A stretch of 64,000 nt of DNA from Anthoceros angustus (GCA_010909165.1 MU008162.1:1240001-1304000); one strand, 5' to 3'. Shown: positions 24,191 through 35,960, counted from the first letter of the stretch. A program made the numbers and translations. Notes: generated by a model not told the origin, from the sequence alone.

Positions 24191-24789
24191 CAGATGCTCA
24201 CCATGGAAGGTCAAGCTTTATACATCACTTCCAAAACCAACTGGCACACCTTCACCGCGACATGCCATCAGTCGGGAAACTCGAACTCTTGAGACGTGTT
24301 TGATCCATTCGCGCACAGAAATTCGTGGGTTTATGGTACGTCCGCACGTATCGGTCCGTACATCACTCTCAAGGGCCCGCCTCCCAGCTGCTGGCGACAA
24401 TGGCGCTGTGCTGGCAAATCCATGGCCATGTTACGGCACCATGCCAATGTCCGTGCTGTCCAATTCCACCTATCTCACCAACGTCTTCGTCCCGCCTCCC
24501 TTCTGCAAGCTCGTCAACCTCCAGCAGGAAGGCGGGCTCGAGTCCGGGGCCGTCCCTGCCTACGTTAGCCAGCTCTTCATTTTTTGATATAATATATCAT
24601 CAATAGTTTGAATGTATTATGATTTTCAATATTATATATATCATTATTTATGATTCAAGATATAAATATGAACTAATTTTTATATTTTCAAAATTTTATA
24701 TTATACATAGATACTTGAGAAACTTGAATGTCTTGAGATAAAGAATTGAAGATCAATTCATTACTCGTTGAGAAAAGTTAAAAAGCAGG

Positions 24790-25980
24790 AGGTTCACGAT
24801 TCATAGTTCATAGTTTGTAGTTCATTGTTCATAGTTTGTGGGTCATAGTTCGTAGTTCATAGTTCGTTGTTCGTTGTTCGTTGTTCGCTGTTAGCTGTTC
24901 GCTGTTAGCTGTTCGCTGTTCGCTGTTCGCTGTTCATAGTTCATTGTTCATTGTTCATTGTTCATTGTTCATTGTTCATTGTTCATTGTTCATTGTTCAT
25001 TGTTCATTGTTCATTGTTCATTGTTCATTGTTCATTGTTCATTGTTCATTGTTCATTGTTCATTGTTCATTGTTCATTGTTCATTGTTCATTGTTCATTG
25101 TTCATTGTTCATTGTTCATTGTTCATTGTTCATTGTTCATTGTTCATTGTTCATTGTTCATTGTTCATTGTTCATTGTTCATTGTTCATTGTTCATTGTT
25201 CATTGTTCATTGTTCATTGTTCATTGTTCATTGTTCATTGTTCATTGTTCATTGTTCATTGTTCATTGTTCATTGTTCATTGTTCATTGTTCATTGTTCA
25301 TTGTTCATTGTTCATTGTTCATTGTTCATTGTTCATTGTTCATTGTTCATTGTTCATTGTTCATTGTTCATTGTTATTGTTCATTGTTCATTGTTCATTG
25401 TTCATTGTTCATTGTTCATTCATTGTTCATTGTTCATTGTTCATTGTTCATTGTTCATTGTTCATTGTTCATTGTTCATTGTTCATTGTTCATTGTTCAT
25501 TGTTCATTGTTCATTGTTCATTGTTCATTGTTCATTGTTCATTGTTCATTGGTCATTGTTCATTGTTCATTGTTCATTGTTCATTGTTCATTGTTCATTG
25601 TTCATTGTTCATTGTTCATAGTTCATAGTTCATAGTTCGTTGTTCGTAGTTCATAGATCACAGTTTGTAGTTCATAGATCATAGATCGTAGTTTATAGTT
25701 CATAGTTCATAATTCGTTGTTCATAGTTCGTGGTTCGTGGTTCGTGGTTCGTGGTTCGGAGTTCGGAGTTCGGAATTCGGAATTCGGAGTTTAGAGTTTG
25801 GAGTTCCTATTTGGCAGTTCGTAGTTCGTAGTTCGTAGTTCGTAGTTCGTAGTTCGTAGTTCGTAGTTCGTAGTTCGTAGTTCGTAGTTCGTAGTTCATA
25901 GTTCGTAGTTCGTAGTTGGGAGTTGGGAGTTGGGAGTTGGGAGTTGGGAGGAGTTGGGAGTTGGGAGTTGGGAGTTGGGA
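24790..25980. repeat. Heptanucleotide array (GTTCATT)n with variant zones
   Basis: A 7-bp unit runs about 1.2 kb. The centre (about 24940-25618) is nearly pure GTTCATT. The edges keep the 7-bp period but change unit in blocks: GTTCGTT, GTTCGCT and GTTAGCT on the left; GTTCATA, GTTCGTG, GTTCGGA, a run of GTTCGTA and then GTTGGGA on the right. Phase slips in the pure zone occur at about 25373 (one base lost) and about 25419 (three bases lost), with a point change at about 25551. Because 21 bp equals 7 codons, it gives long FIVHCSL reading frames that are not genes. Confidence 0.97.
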
Positions 25981-25989
25981 TCGTGAGCG

Positions 25990-26720
25990 ACCTTGTTGGA
26001 ACTTTAGTCATCAAGTTGCATACATTTGTAACCCCGTGCAGAACTTCATTGACTAAACTTGGGAAAATAGAGAACCCCATTGACAACTTTTGTCATCTAG
26101 TTGGGTATACTCGTAACCCGGTCTGGAACTTCATTGACTAAACTTGGGAAAATAGGAAACTCGTTGAGAACTTTTATCATCCGGTTGGGAGCATGAGTTA
26201 TCATTTGGGAAGTGGAGCAATCTTGTTCATGACATCGACCATCCGGTAGGGAACGATGGCAATGCGGTTGGCAAAACAACCCGGTTGGAAATTGTTCAAA
26301 ACATAGGCCACTTGGGAAAGTTAGCAATGCGGTTGGCAAAATGGTCAACTTGGTTGGAAATCGTGGCAGTCTAATTCAGAACTTCGGCCATTTGATTAGC
26401 AAAATGGGCAACCAGGTTTTGAATATTGGGCACCCAGTTGGAAACTTGGAGGATACAACTACGAAAATTAGCAACCCAATTCTGAACTTTAGACATCTAG
26501 ATGACAACGTTTGCCACCCACTTGGGCAGATTAACTCTACAGTTTGGAACATCCGTAAATTATTAAGAACCCAAGCCACGCAATTCCAAACATTCGCAAT
26601 CCCATAGGGAACATTAGCAGCTTGATTAAGAACGTCAAGAACTTTGTAGGAAATGTTATAAACTTCATTGAGAACCTTAGCAATGTCATTAAATTACACC
26701 CAACCTTGTGAAGAACTTAA
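25990..26720. repeat. Decayed 21-bp tandem repeat
   Basis: Immediately after the heptamer array, motifs such as CCGGTTGGGA, AACTTTxGxCATC and TTAGCAA recur about every 21 bases. The period shows in the translation of 26341-26607, where similar 7-residue blocks follow each other (for example SLIQNFG, HLISKMG, NQVLNIG). The units are very diverged, so the array is old. Confidence 0.7.
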
Positions 26721-26879
26721 GTGTCCTCATGGAGCCATAAATAAGATGCTCAATAAATAAGAAGGTTTATTGTGTCCTCATGGAGCCACTCATGGTTGCC
26801 TCCTCCCCAGTTTTCTTGTGTAGCCCAAGGAATTTTGACGAGCGGCATATGCAGGTTTTAGGCGACATCATCGGCTCAG

Positions 26880-28100
26880 ACACCTTCGAATGTGAGGTTG
26901 GGGATCTTGCGAAGCGGTAGGCATTCCTTCCCGTCGCTTTTGGGGGCACCGGTTTGCTAGCCACGGAGGCCTCCGCGCTAGCGGCTTTGTTAGGGAGCGG
27001 GGCTCTCTCTGCCCCCATCTTATCCCCCCATTTCTTAATTCGGCATTCATATATCCTGGAGGCTTTTGTCGCGGGCGTTGAGGAGGGGACTTTTCCCATG
27101 CAGGCCTTGCTAAGATTAGTGAGGGACTCTTTATCCTCCGAGGCGAGGGCTGCCATGCCGTCTTTTTCCTCGGTTCTCGAGGTTGGGCTCCGAGGACTTC
27201 AGACGTCCCTCCTGGAGAAACAGTACAGGCAAGCACAGTTGGCCCTCCTCCGGGATTCCTCCATTCCGAGGCCCACTCAAGCTCGTCTCGCGGCTGTTCG
27301 GAAGGGGCGTTCACAGCCGGCGACCCAAGATTCGCGTCGCATCGCGCCAGCAACTTTTTCCACTGACTTTGGGACGCACTTGGCTCGCTGTCCCACGGGT
27401 GCGCAGCGTATTGCTACGCATAACGTCATCCGGGACGTCATGTTCTCTATTGCTAGGGAAGGCGGGTTCCTTCCATTTAGGGAGCGCCCTTTCACCCTGC
27501 TCAACGGGGTTTCACTTAGGGCTGATCTATTTCTGACCCGGGGGATCAGGTTTCGGTTATTGATGTGGTTGTAACTAATCCCACCCAGGACGGTATCTGC
27601 GAACATGTTATTCTTAACCCTCTGGGTTGGGTGGCGGAGGGATGCGCGATGGCTAAGGTCCACAAGTACTCTCCTATGCAGGACGGCCACGCCTTCGTCC
27701 CCCTTGCCATTGAAACTCACGGAGAAATGGGCAAGGATTTCTCTAGGTTCGTCAAGGCCTACGCCAAGGCTTATCATAGCCGCAAGAATGAGGTTGGCCT
27801 CCACCTTTCTTATATTGTTGCTTTCTTCCGGCATAGGGTTTCCATCGCTGCAGGGCGCTAATGCCACCACAATGTCTACAACAACAGCTGGAGATGCTTC
27901 TTCAACACCGGTGGTAAGTAGGCCTTTTCACATACCTGACCACAAAGTTCTTCAGGCGGTTGGTAGTTTTGAAATGCGTGATCGTGGGGGCTAGTCCCCC
28001 TGGTATGGTGCCCTTCATTGGGTTTTTCCCCCTTTGTTTTTGGAGTGGATGGGTTTTTCATATCTCTTTTTTATAATAAAGTCTTCTTTTCCTCTTGAGA
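26880..28100 (+). mobile_element. LINE-like retroelement 3' end, copy 2
   Basis: The coding remnant (about 26954-27990) plus a 3' tail resembles the C-terminal region that follows the reverse transcriptase in a class of eukaryotic LINE-like proteins. The 3' tail (GTGGGGGCTAGTCCCCCTGG, then T/C-rich runs and TTATAATAAAG, ending about 28090) is shared with copy 1 at 5.7 kb. The reverse-transcriptase core itself is missing, so it is 5'-truncated, as is usual for LINEs. Confidence 0.68.
26954..27994 (+). pseudogene. C-terminal region of LINE-like polyprotein, frameshifted
   Basis: Three frames must be joined. The first includes LGSGALSAPILSPHFLIRHS, then GAQRIATHNVIRDVMFSIAR and EGGFLPFRERP, matching the CxxG...RHNxVRDxxxxxAREAG block after the reverse transcriptase. 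The second, from about 27560, has DVVVTNPTQDGI, then AKVHKYSP and DGHAFVPLAIETHGEMGKDF, matching the DVTVxxPxQ...FxPLAxETxGxxG block. The third, from about 27840, ends VSRPFHIPDHKV. A polymerase-like YADD motif is absent. Function would be nicking or nucleic-acid binding in retrotransposition; this copy is dead. Confidence 0.66.
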
Positions 28101-29663
28101 AGTTATGGATCTATTTAACAATTCATGAAGCTACTTGAGAAGATATCAACCAACTTGGAAAGCAGGACTCCACTTGAAAAATGGTGAATTCATTAAGAAA
28201 ATTTGGTATCTATGTTGTGAAGTTGAGTTTTACAATGGGAGTACATCTTTTATGTTTTAGAGTTGAATTTATTGTGATGCCCACATAAAGGGGAAATTCT
28301 AAGAGTACACAGTTTGCGAAAAATGGTGGTAGGTAGCAGAGTTATGAATTCCTCAGTAGGCAGGACGGCAACACTGGCAGTGCACTGTAGCAAAGTGATG
28401 GCTTTCTGAACAGAGTCGAAAGCGCACACTGTGCAAAGTTTTGGGAGCCAACCACTGACTGACAGTATGTTGGATTGCACACTGATAAACGGAAGCTTTG
28501 CGCACGGTCACCGCCAGTAGCTCTACCGGTAATTCCTACCGCATCCTGACGAGCCGGATGCCGCATCTGATTCTGCCCTGAAGTGAAGTCTGTGCAACTG
28601 TATGTATCATACATGCCCAAGATTGTTGAGCTCATTAGTGGAGCGATGTGGACGTGCTTACTCGGTCACGAGCACTGCGTTGTGCAACTGCCTGATGTCA
28701 TTTCTGAGAAGGGAACCGTGCTGCAACTGCGTCTCTTTGCCCCTGTGAATAGACAATTTGTTCCCCGAGATAGTTGTCACAGGTAGACAAGCCTGGTGGA
28801 CATGGTAGGTGAGCGGCCACCTGCCGAATGAAGCGGCAGGTGCCTGTGCTTGTCTTGAATTGATGCTGCAAATAAAGAGGACACCAGGCACTTCTTGTCC
28901 TTGCAACTGTCAAGAAAGATGGCACCCTCCTGGCCTTGGACAGCAGAAGGCGATCCCTTCAAGGCCTGGATGGTGGCAATCTTGAGTGAGTGCAGTCCTT
29001 TGCTCTTTTCAGTTCCTTCAGGTGTTGAGAGGACTCTCAGGACCTGCAAGCTACGGATCCCAGGCTAGCTATTAGCTTTCCACACTTGGGCCTGGACTAG
29101 ACATGAGAGAGGCAGACTCGTGATGATCAATTATCGTACGTACGTAAGCATGTCCTCAAATTTCTGCAAGAGTGAACACATACCATCAAGGCTGTAGACT
29201 TCCTTTCTCGCCCCCAACTGACAACCATTGAACAGGCTAGGGTCCAAGAAAACTTGTCCGGACGTGCTGGTGTTCGTATTCTCTCATACCGACAGGTAGG
29301 TGTTCTCAAGCTTCAGCTGATGATTTGCTCAGGTGATCATGATAGCTTCATCACTCGGTGCCATCTGCAAGCATGAACCAGTACCAAGAGGACTGTCAGG
29401 TTTGGCTGGGTGGCACTGAATGCACGTATACCTGTGAACACCAGCGTGTCCTGATTGTTTGCTGCTAGGCTGGAAAGTCTGCTTCATCTTTGTTCTTGAT
29501 GCACATAACACTACAATTGCAGGCTCCAGTTCCAGCCATCCCCAGTCTTTCGACAAGACTCTCAAGCTGACAGCATGGGACGTGAATCCTTGTGAACGCC
29601 GTTCGGAGTGAAGAAACACATCTGCAACTATTGAAAGCAAGGCACACTATTAGGCCGAGAGTC
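28101..29663. other. Upstream region of the P450, no gene recognised
   Basis: Only short open stretches occur on both strands. The part nearest 29.6 kb is presumably promoter and 5' UTR of the P450 gene. No clear TATA box could be assigned. Confidence 0.45.
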
Positions 29664-31788
29664 ATGGGGCTCCTGGTGGAGGCCATCTCAGCAACTGCTA
29701 TTTCACAAAACGTCGGGTACTGGATAGTAGCAGCGGTAGCTGCTTTTATCCTATGCAGCAATGTCACCCAGTCCTGGTTGCAGAAGAAACGCAAGGGACC
29801 TAGAAAGTGGCCCTTGGTAGGAGGTGCAGTTGAACAGATCCTTAATTTCGGACGCATGCACGACTGGTTCCTATCCTACTTCGAGAAAGGTGCGAACACA
29901 TTCAAGGTCTCCCATTTCGGTCTCGACTACACATACACGGTGGATCCTGCGAATGTTGAGTACATTCTCAAGACAAATTTCAGAAACTTCCCTAAGGTAC
30001 GTCCACTTTGGAAGTCGTTCTTGAGTAGACTGGCCTTCAGGATCCATAATTCTAAAGCAGCTCCTGGAAATGACCTGCGAATCTGCATTTTCTTGCAGGG
30101 AGAGACGTTCCACGAAAAGATGGAGGCTCTGCTTGGTGACGGTATCTTCAACTCGGACGGGGAAATGTGGAAGAAGCAGAGAAAAACTGCGAGCTTCGAA
30201 TTTGCATCCCGCATTCTTCGAGACTTCAGCACGGTCACATTCCGAGGACATGCTCTCAAGCTTGGTTACATTCTCATCCGTTCTAACAGCTCAAACCAGC
30301 CTGTTGACATGCAGGTGATCAAGGAAATCCCCGTTGATCCAGCATCCTAACTTGTCCATAGTCTGTAAACTCAACTGCTTCCTGTTATTTGCTATGGCAG
30401 GACCTCTTCATGCGCCTGACTCTGGACTCGATCTGCAAGGTTGGGTTCGGAGTGGAAATAGGAAATCTGTCCCCGGAATTGCCAGAGGTTCCCTTCTCGA
30501 CAGCCTTCGACAACGCAAACACAGCAGTCACTGTGCGCTTCTTCGACCCCTTCTGGAAACTGAAACGCCTCCTCAACGTCGGCTGGGAAAAGACTCTGAA
30601 GGAAAGTGTCCAAATTGTGGATAACTTCACCTTCAAGGTTGTTCAAACGAGAAGATCTGAGATCCGAAATGCTAAAGATGCTACCAAACTGGAGGTGAGC
30701 CGCCATGGCAACCGCTGTTCGAGTCAAGTGCTCTTGAAATGACACTGCTCGACTGAAACTTGCTGACTGCTCGTGTCGTTTCTTGGCACGCAGAAAGTTG
30801 ATCTCCTGTCACGATTCATCATGCTTGGAGACGATGCTGAGAATAATTTCTCCGACAAGACCCTCCGAGATATGATGCTGAATTTCGTCATCGCAGGGCG
30901 GGATACTACTGCAATAACACTCTCGTGGCTTGTATACAGACTAACTCTTAATCCCGAGGTTGCGGATAAGCTTTTTGAGGAGCTGTACAACTTCGAAAAG
31001 GACAAGCTTGCTGCATCAGCCTTGGAAGCACCAGGAGACACTGCTAACCTCGATGATGAGGCCTTTTTCCAGCAAATCACAGGGTTTGCCAAACTCCTGA
31101 CATACGAGGACCTTTCCAAGCTGCACTATCTGCATGCCACTGTAACAGAAGCTGTGAGGCTTCACCCGGCCGTGCCTCAGGTAGCTATGCAATGCTGGGA
31201 TGCTTCTTGCTTGAAGAAAGGGTAGAGCACCCGCCAGGTTTTGATGAATTCGGGACAAATTTGTTGCCTCGGTGATGTGTTCAGGATCCCAAGGGAGTTT
31301 TGCAAGATGATGTTCTTCCTGATGGCACCGTCCTCAAGAAGGGTGGGCTTGTGGTATACGTGCCCTACTCCATGGCTCGGCTGCAGTCCCTTTGGGGCCC
31401 TGATGCTCGGGAGTTCCGACCTGAACGCTGGCTTAATAAGGACGGCACTTTCCAGCCAGCATCACCATTCAAGTTCGCTTCGTTTCAGGTTAGCTGTCTC
31501 TCTAGTTGTCTTACTATCACCTTGTAGCTATTACAGTTTGACGGCATTATGCAAGGTAACCGAGCCTTGCCTTTTGCAATGCAGGCAGGACCGCGGATCT
31601 GTTTGGGGAAAGACTCTGCTTACTTGCAAATGAAGATGGTGACCGCCATTTTGTGCCGCTTCTTCAAATTCCAGGTGGTGCCAGGGCATCCAGTTCAATA
31701 TCGGATGATGGCCATCTTGAGTATGGCTCATGGCTTGAAAGTGAACGTTTTCCGAAGGCATTTGTCGGCGCCAACTTCAACATCTTGA
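29664..31788 (+). CDS. Cytochrome P450, CYP704-like (CYP86 clan)
   Basis: Six exons join cleanly: 29664-29996, 30099-30314, 30401-30694, 30794-31180, 31285-31488 and 31585-31788, giving 545 residues. The start could also be 29592. An N-terminal membrane anchor (VGYWIVAAVAAFILC) is followed by KGPRKWPLVGGAVEQ. Key sites are all present: I-helix AGRDTT, K-helix ExxR as EAVR, FRPERW, and heme loop FQAGPRICLG with its cysteine ligand. DLFMRLTLDSICKVGFGVEI is typical of CYP704. Members of this clan are ER-bound fatty-acid omega-hydroxylases, and CYP704B acts in sporopollenin synthesis. Substrate here is inference. All five introns are phase 0 with GT/AG ends. The gene looks intact. Confidence 0.9.
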
Positions 31789-32442
31789 AAGATGACTAGC
31801 GAGTTGCTAGGTATTAGCAGCGCATGAGCCAGCACGAATAACTATATACACAGATTTATTATATATGTTAAGCGAATATTAATATTTGTGGTTTTAATGA
31901 TATCTTTTAAGTTTTCTTTGTAAAGAGATTTCATGCCTCCGTGTCCAAGGCAAGAATAGGACATTTAGACATCACTTCTTCAGCATCTCAATACATAATG
32001 GCTTGACTATTAACATGTGATGATTAAAATATGGTGGATATGGTGTTTACCCGGTAATAAAATTTTTAAGAGTTGAGGTTTTTTATTTGCTCAGTTTTAA
32101 GCAAGGATTAAGAATTCATTATTCTCTTTTTCATCCTAAAAATAATAAATTAAAATTAAAATAAAATTAATTGACGATAATACTGTATATAAATAAAGTT
32201 TACTAAATCAAGATAATATTTTATGGAAACCCAGAAATAAAATGTCCAAAATGAGATCAAAATTGAGACCGCTTGGTGGTGAAACTACAAGTATGTGACT
32301 GAAATTTAGTAAATTAAGATAATCTGATGGTAAGATTGTATATAGTTGAAGTTCATTATCTCAGGTAATATATGCCGGATAACATTGAATGTATGTGTGT
32401 CATATTTAAGATATATAGTTAGTACTCAACAAACATTCTAAA
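31789..32442. other. AT-rich P450 3' flank
   Basis: AT-rich DNA contains the P450 3' UTR. Nothing else is recognisable before the tRNA-like sequence. Confidence 0.5.
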
Positions 32443-32513
32443 GTCGTTGTGCTATAGCTAAAGGTGATCCTGCCTCCCACTTTGGTGACCCGGGTTCAAT
32501 CCCCGTTAACGAC
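32443..32513 (+). tRNA. tRNA-Gly(CCC)-like sequence, probably a pseudogene
   Basis: The acceptor GTCGTT pairs with AACGAC. The anticodon region CCTGCCTCCCA resembles tRNA-Gly with anticodon CCC, and the T arm CGGGTTCAATCCCCG is intact. The 3' side of the anticodon stem (CTTTGG) no longer pairs with the 5' side, so a normal cloverleaf fails. The D arm is degraded. Its 3' half is the evident source of the minisatellite that follows. Confidence 0.6.
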
Positions 32514-32534
32514 GTTTATATGTCATCTTCTCAC

Positions 32535-34424
32535 TCCCACTTAAGTGACCCAAGTGCAATCCCCATCCCCTCACTCCCACTTTGGTGACCCAAGTTCAAT
32601 CCCCATCCCCGTCTTCTCACTCCCACTTAAGTGACCCAAGTGCAATCCCCATCCCCTCACTCCCACTTTGGTGACCCAAGTTCAATCCCCATCCCGTCTT
32701 CTCACTCCCACTTAAGTGACCCAAGTGCAATCCCCATCCCCTCACTCCCACTTTGGTGACCCAAGTTCAATCCCCATCCCGTCTTCTCACTCCCACTTAA
32801 GTGACCCAAGTGCAATCCCCATCCCCTCACTCCCACTTTGGTGACCCAAGTTCAATCCCCATCAATCCCCATCCTGCCTTCTCACTCCCACTTAACCCAT
32901 CCCTTCTCACTCCCACTTAAGTGACCCAAGTGCAATCCCCATCCCCTCACTCCTCAATCCCCATCCCTTCTCACTCCCACTTAAGTGACCCAAGTGCAAT
33001 CCCCATCCCCTCACTCCCACTTTGGTGACCCAAGTTCAATCCCCATCCCGTCAACGACGCTTATATGTCATCTTCTCACACTCCCACTTTGGTGACCCAA
33101 GTTCAATCCCCATCCCCTCACTCCCACTTTGGTGACCCAAGTTCAATCCCCATCCTGTCTTCTCACTCCCACTTAACCCATCCCTTCTCACTCCCACTTA
33201 AGTGACCCAAGTGCAATCCCCATCCCCTCACTCCTCAATCCCCATCCCTTCTCACTCCCACTTAAGTGACCCAAGTGCAATCCCCATCCCCTCACTCCCA
33301 CTTTGGTGACCCAAGTTCAATCCCCATCCCCTCACTCCCACTTTGGTGCAACGACGCTTATATGTCATCTTCTCACACTCCCACTTTGGTGACCCAAGTT
33401 CAATCCCCATCCCCTCACTCCCACTTTGGTGACCCAAGTTCAATCCCCATCCCCTCACTCCCACTTTGGTGCAACCACTTTGGTGACCCAAGTGCAATCC
33501 CCATCCCCTCACTCCCACTTTGGTGACCCAAGTTCAATCCCCATCCCAAGTTCAATCCCCATCCCCTCACTCCCACTTTGGTGCAACCACTTTGGTAACC
33601 CAAGTGCAATCCCCATCCCCTCACTCCCACTTTGGTGACCCAAGTTCAATCCCCATCAATCCCCATCCCCTCACTCCCACTTTGGTGACCCAAGTTCAAT
33701 CCCCATCCCCGTCAACGACGTTTATATGTCATCTTCTCACACTCCCACTTTGGTGACCCAAGTTCAATCCCCATCCCCTCACTCCCACTTTGGTGCAACC
33801 ATCTTCTCACACTCCCACTTTGGTGACCCAAGTTCAATCCCCATCCCTCACTCCCACTTTGGTGCAACGACGCTTATATGTCATCTTCTCACACTCCCAC
33901 TTTGGTGACCCAAGTTCAATCCCCATCCCTCACTCCCACTTTGGTGACCCAAGTTCAATCCCCATCCCTCACTCCCACTTTGGTGCAACCACTTTGGTGA
34001 CCCAAGTGCAATCCCCATCCCTCACTCCCACTTTGGTGACCCAAGTTCAATCCCCATCCCAAGTTCAATCCCCATCCCTCACTCCCACTTTGGTGCAACC
34101 ACTTTGGTAACCCAAGTGCAATCCCCATCCTCACTCCCACTTTGGTGACCCAAGTTCAATCCCCATCAATCCCCATCCCCTCACTCCCACTTTGGTGACC
34201 CAAGTTCAATCCCCATCCCCGTCAACGACGTTTATATGTCATCTTCTCACACTCCCACTTTGGTGACCCAAGTTCAATCCCCATCCCCTCACTCCCACTT
34301 TGGTGCAACCATCTTCTCACACTCCCACTTTGGTGACCCAAGTTCAATCCCCATCCCCTCACTCCCACTTTGGTGCAACGACGTTTATATGTCATCTTCT
34401 CACTCTCACTTTGGTGACCCGGGA
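32535..34424. repeat. Minisatellite built from a tRNA 3' half, unit about 40 bp
   Basis: Monomers read CTCACTCCCACTTTGGTGAC followed by CCAAGTTCAATCCCCATCCC. Two types alternate in the left half: TTTGGTGACCCAAGTTC and TTAAGTGACCCAAGTGC. A higher-order boundary, CAACGACGTTTATATGTCATC (or CGCTTATATG), recurs near 33045, 33350, 33710, 33865, 34220 and 34375. It matches the acceptor end and 3' flank of the tRNA-like founder. From length, about 45 monomers. Truncated units and local duplications are common. Confidence 0.95.
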
Positions 34425-34425
34425 G

Positions 34426-35060
34426 TTTGATGCATGGAAATACTGTTGAAACCCCCTGAATTTGTTATTTGTTCACTAGCTTTTCTATGCGAAGACTCTT
34501 TATTGCAATTTGATGTATGGCAATAGTGTTGAAACCCCCTAAATTTGTTATTCGTTCACTAGCTTTTGTATGCAAAGACTATCGGTTGGGGTTGAAGTTT
34601 GATGCATGGCAATAGTGTGGAAATCCCTTGAATTTGTTATTTGTCCACTAGCTTTTTTATGCGAAGACTCTTTGTTGAAGTTTGATGCATGGCAATAATT
34701 TTGAAACCCCTTGAATTTGTTATTTGTTCACTAGCTTTTTTACGCGAAGACTCTTTGTTGAAGTTTGATGCATGGCAATAGTGTAGAAACCCCCTAAATT
34801 TGTTATTTGTTCACTAGCTTTTATATGCAAAGACTATTGGTTGCGGTCCGATCCCTGAACTGCATTGAAACCACCTGAAATATTATTTGTCCACTAACTT
34901 TTTTATGCGAAGATTGATTGTTGGGTTTGATCTCCGGCAACAGTGTTGAAACCGACAATGTTTGCAAAGGTTTGATCCATAGCAATAGCATTGAAACCGC
35001 CTAAAATATTAAGCACTAGGTTTTTCATGCAAAGACTATCCGGATGTATTGTCCTATGAT
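34426..35060. repeat. Tandem repeat, unit about 83 bp, 6-8 copies
   Basis: Units begin TTTGATGCATGGCAATAGTG and include TTGAAACCCCCTGAATTTGT and a TTCACTAGCTTTT...GCGAAGACT block. Clear starts are at about 34427, 34510, 34599, 34680 and 34761. Later units (34850-35060) are more diverged. Confidence 0.88.
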
Positions 35061-35960
35061 CTCTTGGTTTTGTACATGGATCTCTTTTAAGGAAAGTTAT
35101 CTTGTTTGTATTTTTCACGGATGTTTTATACGGTAAACTACATCTTTGTATTGTTTATAGATATTATTATTTTATTGGGCTTTTATGCCCAATATCTATC
35201 AGTTTACACTATTCACGAACCTCTTTTGTGAAATATTTGCTAGTTTTAATTTCTATGACCTTTAGTGATAACCTTAAAGAGAAATGCAAAAAATGGAATG
35301 CTTAAAATGAGATACTAAAAATACCTCAGATATCCTGCAGTCCTTCTAGTAGAGTGGCAGGTATCCTTTCTAGAAAAAATAAATTCCTTCCATAATAAAT
35401 TTGTTTGTCTGTTATTTCTATCAGGTGCGTAACCCGGGTTTAATCCTGGCGGCGGCGTATTAGAGTGTGAAGAATGAGAGAAACGATACAATTTTAATTT
35501 ACTTTTGTGGTTTTCACTCCTTTTTGTTCGAGTGGGTCCGGTTCAAATCGTTCCTTATTGTCACTATTACAGGCATGACATCCAGCGCATTCATCTCCTT
35601 TTAGAAAGATTATTTTACAATCCATGGGCGTCCCTGTTACAGAAGGCCAAGGGAGTAGGTGAATGTCATCCCCACGAAAGCTAATTCCTGCTCAGAGAAG
35701 TACGCCTGGTCAAAATTCTATGCAGATGTTGCTGCTCATCCTCAAACTCTCCGAGCCTGCACACACACGCAGAGTCTTCAGTCTTGGTTCCGACAATAGG
35801 AAATGGGGAAACCATTGGCACAAGAAGAAGATCACAAAAGGATAGCACACCAGCACTGATAGTCGCTGTAGCATCTTCCATGTCTTTCGCAAGTAAAGCC
35901 TCCTCTGCGCGCTCAAGAGGACCTCCCAATGAGACTTCTGCGAGAGATTAAAAGAAAGCC
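35061..35960. other. No gene recognised
   Basis: AT-rich to about 35650, then mixed. A short stretch around 35420 (AACCCGGGTTTAATCCTGG) resembles a tRNA T arm but has no cloverleaf. Confidence 0.4.

Noticed and set aside
24881-25635. Long open frames of repeating FIVHCSL in three frames
   Set aside because: They are a by-product of the stop-free 7-bp repeat; every frame is open for the same reason.
24790-25980. Interstitial telomere repeat
   Set aside because: The unit GTTCATT shares the 7-bp length but not the TTTAGGG sequence.
27277-27870. Minus-strand 197-residue open frame
   Set aside because: It overlaps the recognisable LINE-like C-terminal coding on the plus strand and has no family resemblance.
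32535-34424. CRISPR-like array
   Set aside because: Units are contiguous with no unique spacers, and this is plant nuclear DNA.
33252-34430. Open frames such as SSIPIPSLPLW repeats
   Set aside because: These arise from the tRNA-derived minisatellite and shift frame with each truncated unit.
35400-35460. Second tRNA-like sequence
   Set aside because: Only a T-arm-like stretch is present; no acceptor or anticodon pairing could be formed.
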